Shown: positions 9,760 through 19,325, counted from the first letter of the stretch. The stretch: DNA of 61,946 nt from Chroogloeocystis siderophila 5.2 s.c.1 (GCF_001904655.1 NZ_MRCC01000021.1:1-61946), one strand, 5' to 3'. Translations and numbers: made by a program. Notes: generated from the letters alone by a model not told the origin.

Positions 9760-10554
9760 ATGAAGATCTTACGCTCCTTTTTACTTGCTCCTATTTTTGC
9801 TTTAGCTTTTAGTACCGTTGCTCAAGCCGCAATTCAAACGCAAGTTGTGGAATACAAGCAAGGCAACACAGTATTAGAAGGATACCTCGCCTACGATGAT
9901 GAAATTCAAGGCAGGCGTCCTGGTGTTATGGTTGTTCATGAGTGGACAGGAATCAATCCTTATATTCAACAACGCGCACAACAATTAGCAAAACTAGGAT
10001 ATGTTGCGTTTGCAGCGGATATTTACGGTAAAGGTATTAGACCTAAAAATCCCCAAGAAGCAGCAGCACAAGCTAAAATTTACAGATCTAACCGTCAGTT
10101 AATGCGCGATCGCGCTTTGGCAGGATTACAAGTCTTACAAAAAAATTCTCTAACTGATGCCCAACGCATTGCTGCTATTGGATATTGTTTCGGTGGTGGC
10201 ACTGTATTGGAACTTGCCCGTAGTGGGGCAAATGTTGCTGGCGTTGTCAGTTTTCACGGTAATTTAGATACGCCAGATTCCAGTGATGCGAAGAATATTA
10301 AAGGTAAAGTACTTGTCTTACATGGTGCTGAAGATCCTTTAGTACCACCCGAACAGGTTTTAGGTTTTGCTGAGGAAATGGGCAATGCTGGAGTTGATTG
10401 GCAATTAATGGCTTACGGTGGTGCGGTTCACAGTTTTACAAATCCTGAAGCAGGTAGCGATAAATCTCAAGGTGTAGCGTATAATCAGTTAGCTGATCGC
10501 CGTTCTTGGCAAGATATGCGGCAGTTTTTCGCGGAGATTTTTGGAGTAAGATAG
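9760..10554 (+). CDS. Secreted dienelactone hydrolase family protein
   Basis: An alpha/beta hydrolase of 264 residues from ATG 9760. I prefer this start to the upstream TTG at 9724 because it yields a clean signal peptide (MKILRSFLLAPIFALAFSTV, cleavage near AQA) and avoids overlap with ndhD. The nucleophile elbow GYCFGGG places the catalytic Cys at residue 143, as in dienelactone hydrolases. Asp and His of the triad are probably in the HGAEDPLVPP and GGAVHSFTNP segments. Likely a periplasmic hydrolase of unknown substrate. It lies 22 bases after ndhD and may be read through from it. Confidence 0.85.
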   Translation: MKILRSFLLAPIFALAFSTVAQAAIQTQVVEYKQGNTVLEGYLAYDDEIQGRRPGVMVVHEWTGINPYIQQRAQQLAKLGYVAFAADIYGKGIRPKNPQEAAAQAKIYRSNRQLMRDRALAGLQVLQKNSLTDAQRIAAIGYCFGGGTVLELARSGANVAGVVSFHGNLDTPDSSDAKNIKGKVLVLHGAEDPLVPPEQVLGFAEEMGNAGVDWQLMAYGGAVHSFTNPEAGSDKSQGVAYNQLADRRSWQDMRQFFAEIFGVR

Positions 10555-10568
10555 CGAACCGCAGAGAA

Positions 10569-10763
10569 ATGAGTGAACAAGATCTTGTAGCTATTGCACA
10601 GTTAGAGGAAAAATTAGATGCTACGTTGCAGGTAGTGTCTAAACTAGTGACTGCTTTGGATTCTATGCGCAGTGGCGATCCTCAGTTTATTTTTGAGATG
10701 GACTTAGTTAAGCACTCTTTATGTGAAATAGGGTATTTTGAAAACAAGCCTCTAGAAGAGTAG
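10569..10763 (+). CDS. Small conserved hypothetical protein
   Basis: A 64-residue acidic helical protein beginning MSEQDLVAIAQLEEKLD at ATG 10569. The frame is open further upstream to 10506, but that would overlap the hydrolase gene, and the chosen ATG is preceded by purine-rich GCAGAGAA. It starts 14 bases after the hydrolase stop. No known domain; its stop is followed directly by a terminator-like hairpin, which supports it being a real last gene of the unit. Confidence 0.55.
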   Translation: MSEQDLVAIAQLEEKLDATLQVVSKLVTALDSMRSGDPQFIFEMDLVKHSLCEIGYFENKPLEE

Positions 10764-10785
10764 GCTTAATTATAAGCATTTTTTT
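10764..10785 (+). terminator. Rho-independent terminator after small gene
   Basis: GCTTA (10764-10768) pairs with TAAGC (10773-10777) around ATTA, followed by A and seven T. The short AT-rich stem makes it weak, but its place right after the stop codon fits. Confidence 0.5.
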
Positions 10786-10844
10786 GATATGAAACCTGGG
10801 CATTTGTAATCTGTTGGCATTCTCTTGCCCAGAGAGGAAATTTC

Positions 10845-11597
10845 ATGCCTGTTACCTTTAGTGACATTATCACGGCTTGTAATTCTGAAGAAAACTTTCT
10901 CCAAATTTTTCAAAATGCCTTCTCTCAGGTTGATCAGCCGCTTCTCCAAGAGCATCGTATAATTTTAACAGCTTGTTATAGAAATCCAGGACTTTCTCTA
11001 ACTCTAAAAGGAGAGACACCAGAATTCTTAGCTCAGTCCTGGTTGCAAAAGTATTGTTATAGCTTCGAGAACAGAATCTCAAGACGAATCTCTCAACCTC
11101 CGAGAACAGTTGCTGATCCAATCGTCGATACAATTATCAAAGCTAGGTTAACAGGATTAACTGAAAAACATCTTGAGCAGATTAAGTATGCTCATAGATT
11201 GTCCATGTCAGCAGAAAATATTCAAGGCTTACTTCTTGAAGAATTTCTAGCTGAACAACTAGCTGATTATGGTTGGTACTGTTGTTGGGGAGAAGTTATC
11301 CGCCACGTCGATTTTTGCCACATAGATGGCTCCCTTTTACAAGTAAAAAACCGTAGTAATTCAGAAAATAGCTCTTCTTCTAGGGTCAGGATTAATCAAC
11401 CAATCGAAAAATGGCACAGGGTTGATGCAAAAACAGGACTATACAAATGGTCATACTTTAATACGAAATATAATACAAATCGCTTCTCCGAAGAAAACTT
11501 TATTCTTTTTGTTCAGAAAGTTTTATTAGCAAATCCAAGTGCTTTAGCACTAGAAGCAAATAATCCTTGGCAATCTTTGTCTCAGTCTTCAGACTAA
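10845..11597 (+). CDS. Type II restriction endonuclease, SinI/AvaII-like
   Basis: A 250-residue protein whose centre and C-terminal half (MSAENIQGLLLEEFLAEQL, then HIDGSLLQVKNRSNSENSSS) match what I recall of the SinI restriction endonuclease family (GGWCC cutters, isoschizomers of AvaII). Likely catalytic residues are Asp in the HID/DF segment and the Q-x-K of LLQVKNR, a PD-(D/E)xK pattern. The convergent m5C methyltransferase supports the assignment: the two stop codons overlap within 11589-11597. Recognition sequence GGWCC is an inference from family resemblance only. ATG at 10845 follows a purine-rich AGAGAGGAAA. Confidence 0.7.
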   Translation: MPVTFSDIITACNSEENFLQIFQNAFSQVDQPLLQEHRIILTACYRNPGLSLTLKGETPEFLAQSWLQKYCYSFENRISRRISQPPRTVADPIVDTIIKARLTGLTEKHLEQIKYAHRLSMSAENIQGLLLEEFLAEQLADYGWYCCWGEVIRHVDFCHIDGSLLQVKNRSNSENSSSSRVRINQPIEKWHRVDAKTGLYKWSYFNTKYNTNRFSEENFILFVQKVLLANPSALALEANNPWQSLSQSSD

Positions 11598-13013
11598 ATT
11601 CAAGGAAAGTTGTTTTACAGATGGTTCCAGAGAGCCTAAAGTTTCAATAGTCCAACTTACATCATCAGTCTTGTGATACCGCGAGTAGGGAAAGTCGGGG
11701 TAAATAGTTGGTGTTTCGCCCTTGAGGTGGTTTAGTAACATTCTGGCGATCGCTTTTCCTAAAGAACAGGGCACAGCATTTCCAACTTGTCGATATTGAT
11801 CGAGTAAACTTCCTGCAATTACCCAATCATCGGGAAATTCTTGGATTCGCTTGTACTCTTCAATACTCAGCGGTCGATTTTCTTCTGGATGTGCCAGATC
11901 TGTTGCAGGCATTGCAGGATGCGTCACGAGCGTTGGAGCAGGCTTATCCCAGGCTAATCTCCGATAAAAACCTGTTTTTCCACCTCCTGCGTGATAAGAA
12001 GCCCCAAGTGCTTCTTGGTGCAACTCTACTGGCAAATCTCGCCAACATTGTCCAGGTTTCAAAAGTTTATAGTATCTGATTCGTTTTTCAGGAAACTTGA
12101 TGAATTGATGTTTATCAGGAAGTCCTGCTAGCGCATCTCTCAATGTTCGCCAATGAGGAAGTCCATACAAACCTTTCTCCGAATGAGTTGGTGTGAGATA
12201 GGGAAGCTTTTCTCCGTCACGGCTGCAAGCAATTACAACTCTTTCTCTTTGTTGTGGCGAACCAAAATTGGCAGCGTTGTACAAGTTGAAGGAAACACTA
12301 TAACCAGCTTCTTTGAGCTTCCGAGTGATGAAAAGTAGTGCACCTCCCCGTTGTTCATCCTGAGATAATGATGGGTAGTTATTTCCTCTCATCTCATGTG
12401 GTCTGTGCTTTAACGGAGCAGATAATAGTCCTCGGACGTTTTCTATTACTGCGAACCTCGGTTTGAGTTCGACAATCAAATCAATGAAAGTTAAAAAGAC
12501 ATTTCCTCGTTCATCATTGAACCCTTGTCGCTTACCTGCACTGCTGAAAGCTTGGCACGGGGGACCACCAACAATTACATCAATCTCTTCTTCAGAACTT
12601 AATCCCGCCTTTTCCCGAATTGCTGTAGCTGAGTAGTCTCTAATATCTCCAATTAGCGCGATATCCGGTCGATTCGTTTCGATCGTTTTTCGGGCTGCTG
12701 AATCTATTTCACAAGCGAGAATTACTTTGATTCCTTCCTTTTCCAGTCCTAAATCTAAACCCATGCATCCAGAGAAAAAACTTAATGCTTTTAGGGATGG
12801 TTTACTAAAAGATCTCCTTGCATGATCCCGAACAAATCTGCTTGTATCCTCCTCTTTAGATCGATACTCATCAACAGATTCCGCCGCAACAATCCATCGG
12901 CTGCTAATCCTTTCTCCGCTGATGTCACCGTAGCGGAGCAATTTGCGAACGTATTGCTCAGAGCAATTCAATATTTCCGAAGCTTCTTTCACAGAGAGGT
13001 ATTGAGCAGACAT
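11589..13013 (-). CDS. DNA (cytosine-5-)-methyltransferase with N-terminal helix-turn-helix
   Basis: A 474-residue enzyme. Residues about 4-55 form an excisionase/MerR-like DNA-binding helix-turn-helix (YLSVKEASEILNCSEQYVRK). The methyltransferase follows: motif I LSFFSGCMGLDLGLE near residue 80, catalytic Cys in GGPPCQAFSSAG (motif IV), ENVRG (VI), QQRERVV (VIII) and QVGNAV (X). It should protect the host against the adjacent SinI-like nuclease. The extra N-terminal helix-turn-helix could let it repress its own or the nuclease promoter, as some m5C methyltransferases do; that is inference. The long target-recognition region lies at about residues 280-400. It is convergent with the nuclease gene. 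Confidence 0.93.
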   Translation of the reverse strand: MSAQYLSVKEASEILNCSEQYVRKLLRYGDISGERISSRWIVAAESVDEYRSKEEDTSRFVRDHARRSFSKPSLKALSFFSGCMGLDLGLEKEGIKVILACEIDSAARKTIETNRPDIALIGDIRDYSATAIREKAGLSSEEEIDVIVGGPPCQAFSSAGKRQGFNDERGNVFLTFIDLIVELKPRFAVIENVRGLLSAPLKHRPHEMRGNNYPSLSQDEQRGGALLFITRKLKEAGYSVSFNLYNAANFGSPQQRERVVIACSRDGEKLPYLTPTHSEKGLYGLPHWRTLRDALAGLPDKHQFIKFPEKRIRYYKLLKPGQCWRDLPVELHQEALGASYHAGGGKTGFYRRLAWDKPAPTLVTHPAMPATDLAHPEENRPLSIEEYKRIQEFPDDWVIAGSLLDQYRQVGNAVPCSLGKAIARMLLNHLKGETPTIYPDFPYSRYHKTDDVSWTIETLGSLEPSVKQLSLNLV

Positions 13014-13108
13014 AGATTTCGGACACGAAACTCAAACTAAGTACCCAAATTCAATCTAATTATAGTGTCTTTTCCTACTAAGTGCTGTTTGATGTTTGTG
13101 CAGGCAGT

Positions 13109-13267
13109 TTATTTAGAAAGAATGATCCAAACCGCATGAACAATTCCTGGAATGTAACCCAGTAAAGTTAAAAGCACATTGATCCAAAAATCTCTACCCA
13201 AACCTACTTGCAAAAATACACCAAGAGGCGGCAAAAAGATTGCGCATATTAGGCGAAGAATATCCAT
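13109..13267 (-). CDS. Pmp3/YqaE-family small membrane protein
   Basis: A 52-residue protein that I translated from the minus strand (ATG 13265-13267, TAA 13109-13111). It begins MDILRLICAIFLPPLGVFLQ, and the second half reads INVLLTLLGYIPGIVHAVWI. This is the Pmp3/YqaE signature: two membrane helices around a polar GLGRDFW turn. Family members are stress-associated membrane proteins affecting membrane potential. It stands between the methyltransferase gene and a transposase scrap, with its own short upstream region. Confidence 0.9.
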   Translation of the reverse strand: MDILRLICAIFLPPLGVFLQVGLGRDFWINVLLTLLGYIPGIVHAVWIILSK

Positions 13268-13389
13268 TGTATTATGTGATGTGACAACTTTTTATTGAAT
13301 TAAAGGGTGGTTTTTAGCACACCGGTATTGGTAATTATGCTAACACCTTAACTTGATTGTGGTGCAGCGTTAATTTGCCTGGATTTTGT

Positions 13390-13428
13390 AATGAACAGTG
13401 GGCGTATTTAGAGCCATTGTTGCCATCT
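13390..13428 (+). pseudogene. Scrap of an IS5/IS4-type transposase N-terminus
   Basis: The plus strand reads NEQWAYLEPLLPS in one frame, the hallmark start of IS5-family transposases (usually LTDEQWxxLEPLLP). Only about 13 codons survive and no terminal repeats are evident. It abuts the end of the Sel1 gene. Recognition rests on one short motif. Confidence 0.45.
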
Positions 13429-13437
13429 ATACTTTAC

Positions 13438-13806
13438 TTATTCAAGACTACTAGGTAGAAATCTTGACTCAAGATATGTTTCACTAGGAGTATGTAAGAA
13501 ACCTTGTCTAGCCTTTTTGTACCACTTTTTTGCTTCTGCCCGATCTACTTCTATACCGTCATCACCAAACAGAAAAATCCCTGCTAAATTATTTGAAGCT
13601 AGACCATAACCCTGTTCAGCTGCTTTCTTATACCACTTAACTGCTTCTAAAATATTCCTCTCTAGGCCAAGACCTAGATGGTAAGTATTTGCAATTATAC
13701 ACTGCGCTTCAGCCTCTCCACAATCAGCAATTGGCTTTAAAATTTTAACAGCAGTTGTGTAATCTCCTGCTTGAAATGCAGCTATCCCTTCTGCTAAATT
13801 TGGCAT
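13438..13806 (-). CDS. Sel1-repeat protein
   Basis: A 122-residue protein with two to three tandem Sel1-like helical repeats: residues about 12-40 (AFQAGDYTTAVKILKPIA), 41-72 (GLGLERNILEAVKWYKKAAE) and 73-108 (GDDGIEVDRAEAKKWYKKA). Sel1 repeats mediate protein-protein contacts. No signal peptide or enzymatic domain. Its end lies 10 bases from the transposase scrap, so its C-terminus may have been altered by that insertion. Confidence 0.75.
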   Translation of the reverse strand: MPNLAEGIAAFQAGDYTTAVKILKPIADCGEAEAQCIIANTYHLGLGLERNILEAVKWYKKAAEQGYGLASNNLAGIFLFGDDGIEVDRAEAKKWYKKARQGFLHTPSETYLESRFLPSSLE

Positions 13807-13870
13807 CTTAGCTATATTCTTTATGATTAACTTCTGACTGGATTAACTACTCTTAGTAAGTAGGAACAAG

Positions 13871-14218
13871 CTACCCACCACTGATTTTTGCTTTGTAACC
13901 TTGTTGAGTAAGAATTTCAATAATTTTTTGCTTGTGATCGCCTTGAATTTCAATTTCGTTGTCTTTAACAGTTCCGCCACTACCACACTGTGATTTGAGT
14001 TGCTTTACCAAAGCTGTTAAAGTCTCTGGTGTGGATTGAAATCCACTAATTACCGTTACTGTTTTACCTTTACGTCCTTTACGCGAAGCTTGGACGCGGA
14101 GATTTTGTTGCGCGGGTGGTAAGTCTTGAACACCGCGTTCTAGCGCAGGAGAGTTATCGCCGCCAAACTCGCGGTATACATAGGGACTATCTGAAGATTT
14201 ACGATTTGCAGCAGCCAT
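13871..14218 (-). CDS. SUI1/YciH-type translation initiation factor homologue
   Basis: 115 residues. The C-terminal part, about 40-113, is the SUI1/eIF1 domain: LRVQASRKGRKGKTVTVISG, then LKSQCGSGGTVKDNEIEIQG and a final GYKAKISGG. Bacterial members (YciH) influence start-codon selection on the 30S subunit. The N-terminal 35 residues are polar and probably disordered. Divergent from trpB, with 67 bases between the starts. Confidence 0.93.
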   Translation of the reverse strand: MAAANRKSSDSPYVYREFGGDNSPALERGVQDLPPAQQNLRVQASRKGRKGKTVTVISGFQSTPETLTALVKQLKSQCGSGGTVKDNEIEIQGDHKQKIIEILTQQGYKAKISGG

Positions 14219-14285
14219 AGTAGAAGTTGAAAGCTTGAGTTTAATTTATAATTAATTAACTGTATTCCGTTATTTTAGCCAGTCT

Positions 14286-15518
14286 GTGACTACTACTCCC
14301 TTACCTGCACAATCGCAAGCTGAACAACGCCCCGACTCACTCGGACGCTTTGGGCGCTTTGGTGGTAAATATGTACCTGAAACGTTGATGCCAGCATTGA
14401 GTCAACTCGAAGCAGCGTATCAACAATATCGCCACGATCCAGAATTTATCGCCGAGTTACAAGAATTGCTGCGAGATTATGTAGGAAGGGCTACACCACT
14501 ATATTTTGCGGAACGTCTGACGGCGCATTATGCCCGACAGAATGGCACAGGTGCGCAAATCTATTTAAAGCGCGAAGATTTGAACCATACTGGCGCGCAC
14601 AAAATTAATAATGCCCTAGCGCAAGTATTACTCGCTAAACGCATGGGTAAGCAGCGGATTATTGCCGAAACAGGTGCAGGACAACACGGCGTTGCCACAG
14701 CTACAGTTTGCGCGAGATTTGGCTTAAAATGCATAGTTTATATGGGCGTTCAAGATATGGAACGCCAAAGCCTTAACGTATTTCGGATGCGGTTAATGGG
14801 CGCGGAAGTTAGCCCTGTGTCAGCGGGAACAGGAACGCTTAAGGATGCAACTTCTGAAGCAATTCGCGATTGGGTAACGAATGTAGAAACGACTCACTAT
14901 ATTTTAGGTTCAGTTGCAGGTCCACACCCGTATCCCATGATTGTACGTGATTTTCATGCTGTGATTGGTAAAGAAACTCGCGCGCAGTGTCTAGAAAAAT
15001 GGGGGGGATTACCTGATATTCTGCTCGCGTGTGTGGGTGGTGGTTCTAACGCAATGGGCTTATTTCATGAATTCGTGAACGATTCCTCTGTAAGATTAAT
15101 TGGTGTTGAAGCCGCAGGCGAAGGCGTCAATACTGAAAAACACGCGGCCACTTTGACTCAGGGGCGTGTTGGCGTGTTACACGGGGCGATGAGTTATCTT
15201 TTGCAAGACGATGACGGTCAAGTTTTAGAAGCACACTCAATTAGTGCAGGGTTAGATTATCCTGGGGTAGGACCTGAACATAGCTATTTAAAAGACATAC
15301 AACGAGCAGAATATTACAGCGTTACTGACGAAGAAGCGTTAGCCGCATTTAAGCGTACAGCACAACTAGAGGGAATTATTCCGGCGCTTGAAACTGCACA
15401 CGCGATCGCGTATCTTGATACTTTATGTCAACAACTCGCAGGAAGTCCGCGAATTGTCATCAATTGTTCGGGGCGTGGCGACAAAGATGTACAAACTGTC
15501 GCAAAGCATCTTCAGTAA
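14286..15518 (+). CDS. trpB: Tryptophan synthase beta subunit
   Basis: A 410-residue PLP enzyme that joins indole and serine to give tryptophan. Residues 22-45 ([19 protein letters not shown]) and the PLP-lysine motif [12 protein letters not shown] with Lys106 are diagnostic, as are [13 protein letters not shown] and the phosphate-binding GGGSNA. It starts with GTG at 14286. There is no trpA beside it, which is normal for cyanobacteria, where trp genes are scattered. It is slightly longer at the N-terminus than enteric TrpB. Confidence 0.96.
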   Translation: MTTTPLPAQSQAEQRPDSLGRFGRFGGKYVPETLMPALSQLEAAYQQYRHDPEFIAELQELLRDYVGRATPLYFAERLTAHYARQNGTGAQIYLKREDLNHTGAHKINNALAQVLLAKRMGKQRIIAETGAGQHGVATATVCARFGLKCIVYMGVQDMERQSLNVFRMRLMGAEVSPVSAGTGTLKDATSEAIRDWVTNVETTHYILGSVAGPHPYPMIVRDFHAVIGKETRAQCLEKWGGLPDILLACVGGGSNAMGLFHEFVNDSSVRLIGVEAAGEGVNTEKHAATLTQGRVGVLHGAMSYLLQDDDGQVLEAHSISAGLDYPGVGPEHSYLKDIQRAEYYSVTDEEALAAFKRTAQLEGIIPALETAHAIAYLDTLCQQLAGSPRIVINCSGRGDKDVQTVAKHLQ

Positions 15519-15625
15519 ATTTTGTTAATAGGTAATTGGCTTAATCGTCTCTCTTCTGCTTTGTCCTCCTCGGTTTTGAGAATCAACTCTACGCACTGGT
15601 GCAGGCGATAATTTTTGCAAGATCT

Positions 15626-17341
15626 TTAATTGCAACGATACAGTTGGTAGTTGTAACCATTGACGGGTGGTGAAGATAGAGCATCAAATGTACAGCTATC
15701 TACTGCTAGTGGGGCGTGAAAATTAATTAACCACAAGTCTAGCGGCCGAGGAAAATTATTTACAGCTTGTTGTAAAGTCGTCGTGGGTGCGCTGGTTTCA
15801 CGCGCTAGCAGAAATTGCGGCGTATCAATTCCAGCCAATTTAAATTCCCTTCCTAGACCCATCATTTCGCCAATTTGCACGTGCGTTTTGTGTGTTGTCG
15901 CAATAAGTATTGGCGATCGCGAGGCATTTTGCATAATTTCCAGCATCAAGTCAGGGCGGTAGTATTTTTGATAACCCAAATTACACACTACCGTAATTGC
16001 ACTTAGTAGCCCCATTAGCCAGATTAACGCGACAGCACGTTTTCCTTGCTGATCAGGAGTCCGCCAACATACTGCAAGACTTGCTCCGAGTAAAACCATC
16101 ACCGCCGGAAAGTAGACGAAGTTGTAACGCGCACCACGAGTCAGATCAATTCCAAAAACGTAAGTGAAGAAAAAGAACAACGCGATCGCACTACACACAA
16201 TTCCCACAAAAACCCGCGTCATTAAACGCGTTTTCGATTGCGTGAGTTTTACTTTGATGCCACGATACAACCAAGGTAGCGCCCATAAAAAGAAAATGAG
16301 CATCACAAAACCCGAAGCAATCACAATCGGTAGTTGTCGAGCTTCCACTGGTAGCAACGATATCATCGTCAGCCAAGCTGCTAGTGCTTGAAAAATCGGA
16401 TTAAGTAACACCAATAATCCATTGCTTCCATTTTGAATCCAATCAGTGAGATCGCTACCATAATTGTTTTGGAAGAATACAGGTAGCCACACTAAACCAC
16501 CCAAAAACGTCCCCACTGCAACGAGCAAAATTTGCCACCAAGGATCAGCACTCCACATTAACCGAAAGCGAGTACGCCGATGCTGACGCCACCACAACAC
16601 GCTTAACACAATAGCTTCAGCACACAAAGTCAACACAAAAAAATAGTGCGTGGCCATTCCTAAAAAATTTGCAGCAACCCAAACAATAACGAGCCACAGA
16701 GGTATTAGTTGACGGTACTCAAGCCGTCGAATTGCGATCGCTAAACAACTCAAAGAAGCAATCACCCATAAAATTGCCAGTGTGTAATGTCGGGCTTCTT
16801 GCGCTAGAAAAATGCCATAAGGCGAAACCGCCATCATCGCTGCCGCTAGCTGACTCACAAGGCGGGAACGAAAACTCAGCCAACTCAATCCATAAATTGC
16901 TGGAATCGATACCGCACCAAGTAACGCCGGAAGCGATCGCGCCACCCATACTGAAACCAAATCGGTTGACTGCGGCAACCAAAAATTCATCCACAAATGC
17001 GCTAGCACAAAGTACAGTGGTGGATGATTGCTTTCTGTGATTAAGTTTTGAACGACTTGGACAACGCCATGATTTGGGTTACGCTGCAACGGTTGCAAAA
17101 GTGTATCAAGCGCGATCACCTGATTCAAAGGAACACCAAGAAAACTATTACCCAAGCTAAAAACTAGCGTTGAGAACTCATCTGTCCATGGTGGTTTACT
17201 AGCAAGTAGCGTCAACCGCAAACCAACAGCGATCGCTGTCCATCCCAGCAGTAACAATATATCTTGGTATTCGGTCTTGAGCTTGTGATTGCGATTTGAC
17301 ATCGGTAAAGAAGTGTTATTTAAAGGCTGGTAACTGGTCAT
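15626..17341 (-). CDS. GT39-like (dolichyl-phosphate-mannose type) membrane glycosyltransferase
   Basis: A 571-residue polytopic membrane protein. The first periplasmic loop carries the Asp54-Glu55 pair (KPPWTDEFSTLVF), the catalytic/metal site typical of GT39/GT83 (PMT_2, ArnT-like) enzymes that use polyprenyl-phosphate sugars. The SNHPPLYFVLAHLW segment further on is also typical. About ten hydrophobic segments follow, and a soluble periplasmic C-terminal domain lies at about 470-571. Probable role: sugar transfer to an envelope glycan, lipid or protein; acceptor unknown. Met14 (MSNRNHKL) is an alternative start. The upstream 17329-17393 repeat lies immediately 5-prime. Confidence 0.8.
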   Translation of the reverse strand: MTSYQPLNNTSLPMSNRNHKLKTEYQDILLLLGWTAIAVGLRLTLLASKPPWTDEFSTLVFSLGNSFLGVPLNQVIALDTLLQPLQRNPNHGVVQVVQNLITESNHPPLYFVLAHLWMNFWLPQSTDLVSVWVARSLPALLGAVSIPAIYGLSWLSFRSRLVSQLAAAMMAVSPYGIFLAQEARHYTLAILWVIASLSCLAIAIRRLEYRQLIPLWLVIVWVAANFLGMATHYFFVLTLCAEAIVLSVLWWRQHRRTRFRLMWSADPWWQILLVAVGTFLGGLVWLPVFFQNNYGSDLTDWIQNGSNGLLVLLNPIFQALAAWLTMISLLPVEARQLPIVIASGFVMLIFFLWALPWLYRGIKVKLTQSKTRLMTRVFVGIVCSAIALFFFFTYVFGIDLTRGARYNFVYFPAVMVLLGASLAVCWRTPDQQGKRAVALIWLMGLLSAITVVCNLGYQKYYRPDLMLEIMQNASRSPILIATTHKTHVQIGEMMGLGREFKLAGIDTPQFLLARETSAPTTTLQQAVNNFPRPLDLWLINFHAPLAVDSCTFDALSSPPVNGYNYQLYRCN

Positions 17342-17393
17342 TCGTCATTGGTAATCCGTTAACTAGTCTTTATTACCTGTTACCCGTTACCCA
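17329..17393. repeat. Heptamer-type GGTAA/TTACC imperfect inverted repeat
   Basis: The left part has GGTAACTGG and GGTAATCCG; the right part has TTACCTGTTACCCGTTACCC. The two arms can pair imperfectly. Related TTACC-rich stretches lie at 22011-22060 and 23384-23409, so this is a dispersed family. It overlaps the first codons of the GT39-like gene (start at 17341). Confidence 0.5.
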
Positions 17394-17478
17394 ACACAGA
17401 AAAAGTGTCATGACTCATCAGTTTTTTAATATTTACTGACACAATTGAAACAGAAGTGCAGTTAATTCCTGATGTTCT

Positions 17479-18621
17479 GTGACTAATAAAGCTGTTGAAA
17501 AGATTCTGGCGCGTGTTTTGACAGGTGACGAATTATCTCCACAAGCGGGAGTTATTTTGTTACAGCAGACTGATGTAGAAGCGATCGCAGCAATTCGCGA
17601 TACCGCCGATGAACTCCGCCGCCTACAGACAGGTGATACTGTAACATATGTCATTAATCGTAATATTAACTTTACTAACATTTGCGAACAGCACTGTAGT
17701 TTCTGCGCATTTCGCCGCGATTCTGGTGAAAAAGAAGCTTACTGGCTTGATTGGGGGCAAATTCTCGAAAAGACTACCGATGCAGTACAACGCGGTGCGA
17801 CAGAAATTTGTATGCAAGGCGGATTAAACCCGCAAGCGAAAATCAACGGGCGTTCTTTGCCTTATTACCTAAAACTTGTAGAAACCATCAAAACACAATT
17901 TCCGCAACTGCACTTACACGCTTTCTCACCCCAGGAAGTTGAATTTATCGCGCGAGAAGACGATATGAGCTATGCCGCTGTCATTGCTGCTTTGCGTGAT
18001 GCTGGAGTGGGTTCAATGCCAGGAACCGCAGCCGAAGTCCTCGACGATCGCGTGCGGCGGATTTTATGTCCAGAAAAAATCAACACAGCGACTTGGATTG
18101 AAATTGTTAGTACCGCGCATCGCTTAGGTTTACCAACAACCAGTACGATGCTTTCTGGACATATTGAAACACCCCAACAGCAGATTACTCACCTCGAACA
18201 ACTGCGATCGCTACAAAAAACAGCGCGCGATCGCGACTATCCCGCAGCAATTACCGAATTTATTTTGCTACCATTTGTCGGTCAAGAAGCTCCCAAAGCA
18301 TTACGCCGTCGTGTCGGTAGAGACCAACCAGTACTTGCTGATGCCTTATTACTCACAGCAGTAGCACGGATTTTTTTAGGAAACTTGATACCCAACCATC
18401 AACCAAGCTGGGTCAAACTAGGGCTAGCAGGAGCAACAGAAGCTTTAAAGTGGGGTTGCAACGATATTGGCGGCACTTTGATGGAAGAACACATTACTAC
18501 AATGGCGGGTGCGATCGGCGGTACGTGTATGGAAGTAGCAACATTACAGGATGCGATCTCCTCTATTAAAAGACCTTACGCCCAACGCGATACTCTCTAT
18601 TGCCTAATCAAAAAAGACTAG
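17479..18621 (+). CDS. cofH: FO synthase subunit 2 (CofH)
   Basis: A 380-residue radical SAM enzyme with the Cys69-x3-Cys73-x2-Cys76 iron-sulfur motif in [18 protein letters not shown] and the conserved MQGGLNP. This combination indicates CofH (5-amino-6-(D-ribitylamino)uracil-tyrosine 4-hydroxyphenyl transferase) rather than CofG. With CofG it makes FO, the deazaflavin chromophore used by cyanobacterial photolyases. No cofG is in the window. It starts with GTG at 17479; no in-frame ATG suits better. Confidence 0.9.
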   Translation: MTNKAVEKILARVLTGDELSPQAGVILLQQTDVEAIAAIRDTADELRRLQTGDTVTYVINRNINFTNICEQHCSFCAFRRDSGEKEAYWLDWGQILEKTTDAVQRGATEICMQGGLNPQAKINGRSLPYYLKLVETIKTQFPQLHLHAFSPQEVEFIAREDDMSYAAVIAALRDAGVGSMPGTAAEVLDDRVRRILCPEKINTATWIEIVSTAHRLGLPTTSTMLSGHIETPQQQITHLEQLRSLQKTARDRDYPAAITEFILLPFVGQEAPKALRRRVGRDQPVLADALLLTAVARIFLGNLIPNHQPSWVKLGLAGATEALKWGCNDIGGTLMEEHITTMAGAIGGTCMEVATLQDAISSIKRPYAQRDTLYCLIKKD

Positions 18622-18772
18622 AAGCAAACGGTTAGTAGCTAGAAGTGGTGAGTGGTATAAAAAACTCTTCCCCCTCTGCCTCCTCTGCCCCTCTACTCCA
18701 AATAATTGATCCCCGCAGTGCCAATCCGAGATAGGATGGACGTTGATTTCTGTCTTTTCTCACTTAATGCTT

Positions 18773-19177
18773 ATGAAGCGCTATTGGTCACGTCTACTTG
18801 CCCTCACGTTGGTTGTTGTCATCGGCTTGACTGGCTGTTCTAGCAACGTTTTCTCGGATAGTCTGAGTGGGGATTATCGTCAAGATACGCTCGCTGTAGT
18901 AGATACACTGAGAAATGCTCTTGATTTACCTGATGATGCGCCTGAAAAAGCCGAGGCGCAAACAGAAGCCCGCCAAAAGATCAACGAATTTGCAGCGCGT
19001 TATCAACGAGATGGTAGCGTTGCTGGTTTAAGTTCTTTCACGACAATGCGAACTGCATTAAATTCTTTAGCAGGACACTATAGTTCTTACCCAAATCGTC
19101 CAGTCCCAAAAAAACTCAAACAACGTTTAGAACAAGAATTCAAACAAGTAGAAATGGCGCTTAACCGAGGTAGCTAA
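18773..19177 (+). CDS. psb27: Photosystem II assembly lipoprotein Psb27
   Basis: From ATG 18773 it encodes 134 residues: a signal peptide ending in the lipobox LTGC, then a four-helix-bundle Psb27 domain (DYRQDTLAVVDTLRNALDLP and LSSFTTMRTALNSLAGHYSS). Psb27 binds CP43 on the lumenal side and aids assembly and repair of the manganese cluster. ATG 18767, two codons upstream, is an alternative, and a longer TTG start at 18743 is unlikely because it spoils the signal peptide. Length and lipobox are typical. Confidence 0.96.
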   Translation: MKRYWSRLLALTLVVVIGLTGCSSNVFSDSLSGDYRQDTLAVVDTLRNALDLPDDAPEKAEAQTEARQKINEFAARYQRDGSVAGLSSFTTMRTALNSLAGHYSSYPNRPVPKKLKQRLEQEFKQVEMALNRGS

Positions 19178-19325
19178 ACTCTTCATAATCATAAAAGATA
19201 AGTTGCAAGTAGCGAGCAAGTTCACTACTAAAAAATAAAATCTTACTCCTCAATGAATTTGACAAGATCAGTCGCCAAAAGCTAATAGGTCTAATGATTT
19301 GAGCAGTTGAGCTAAACACCTGAGA

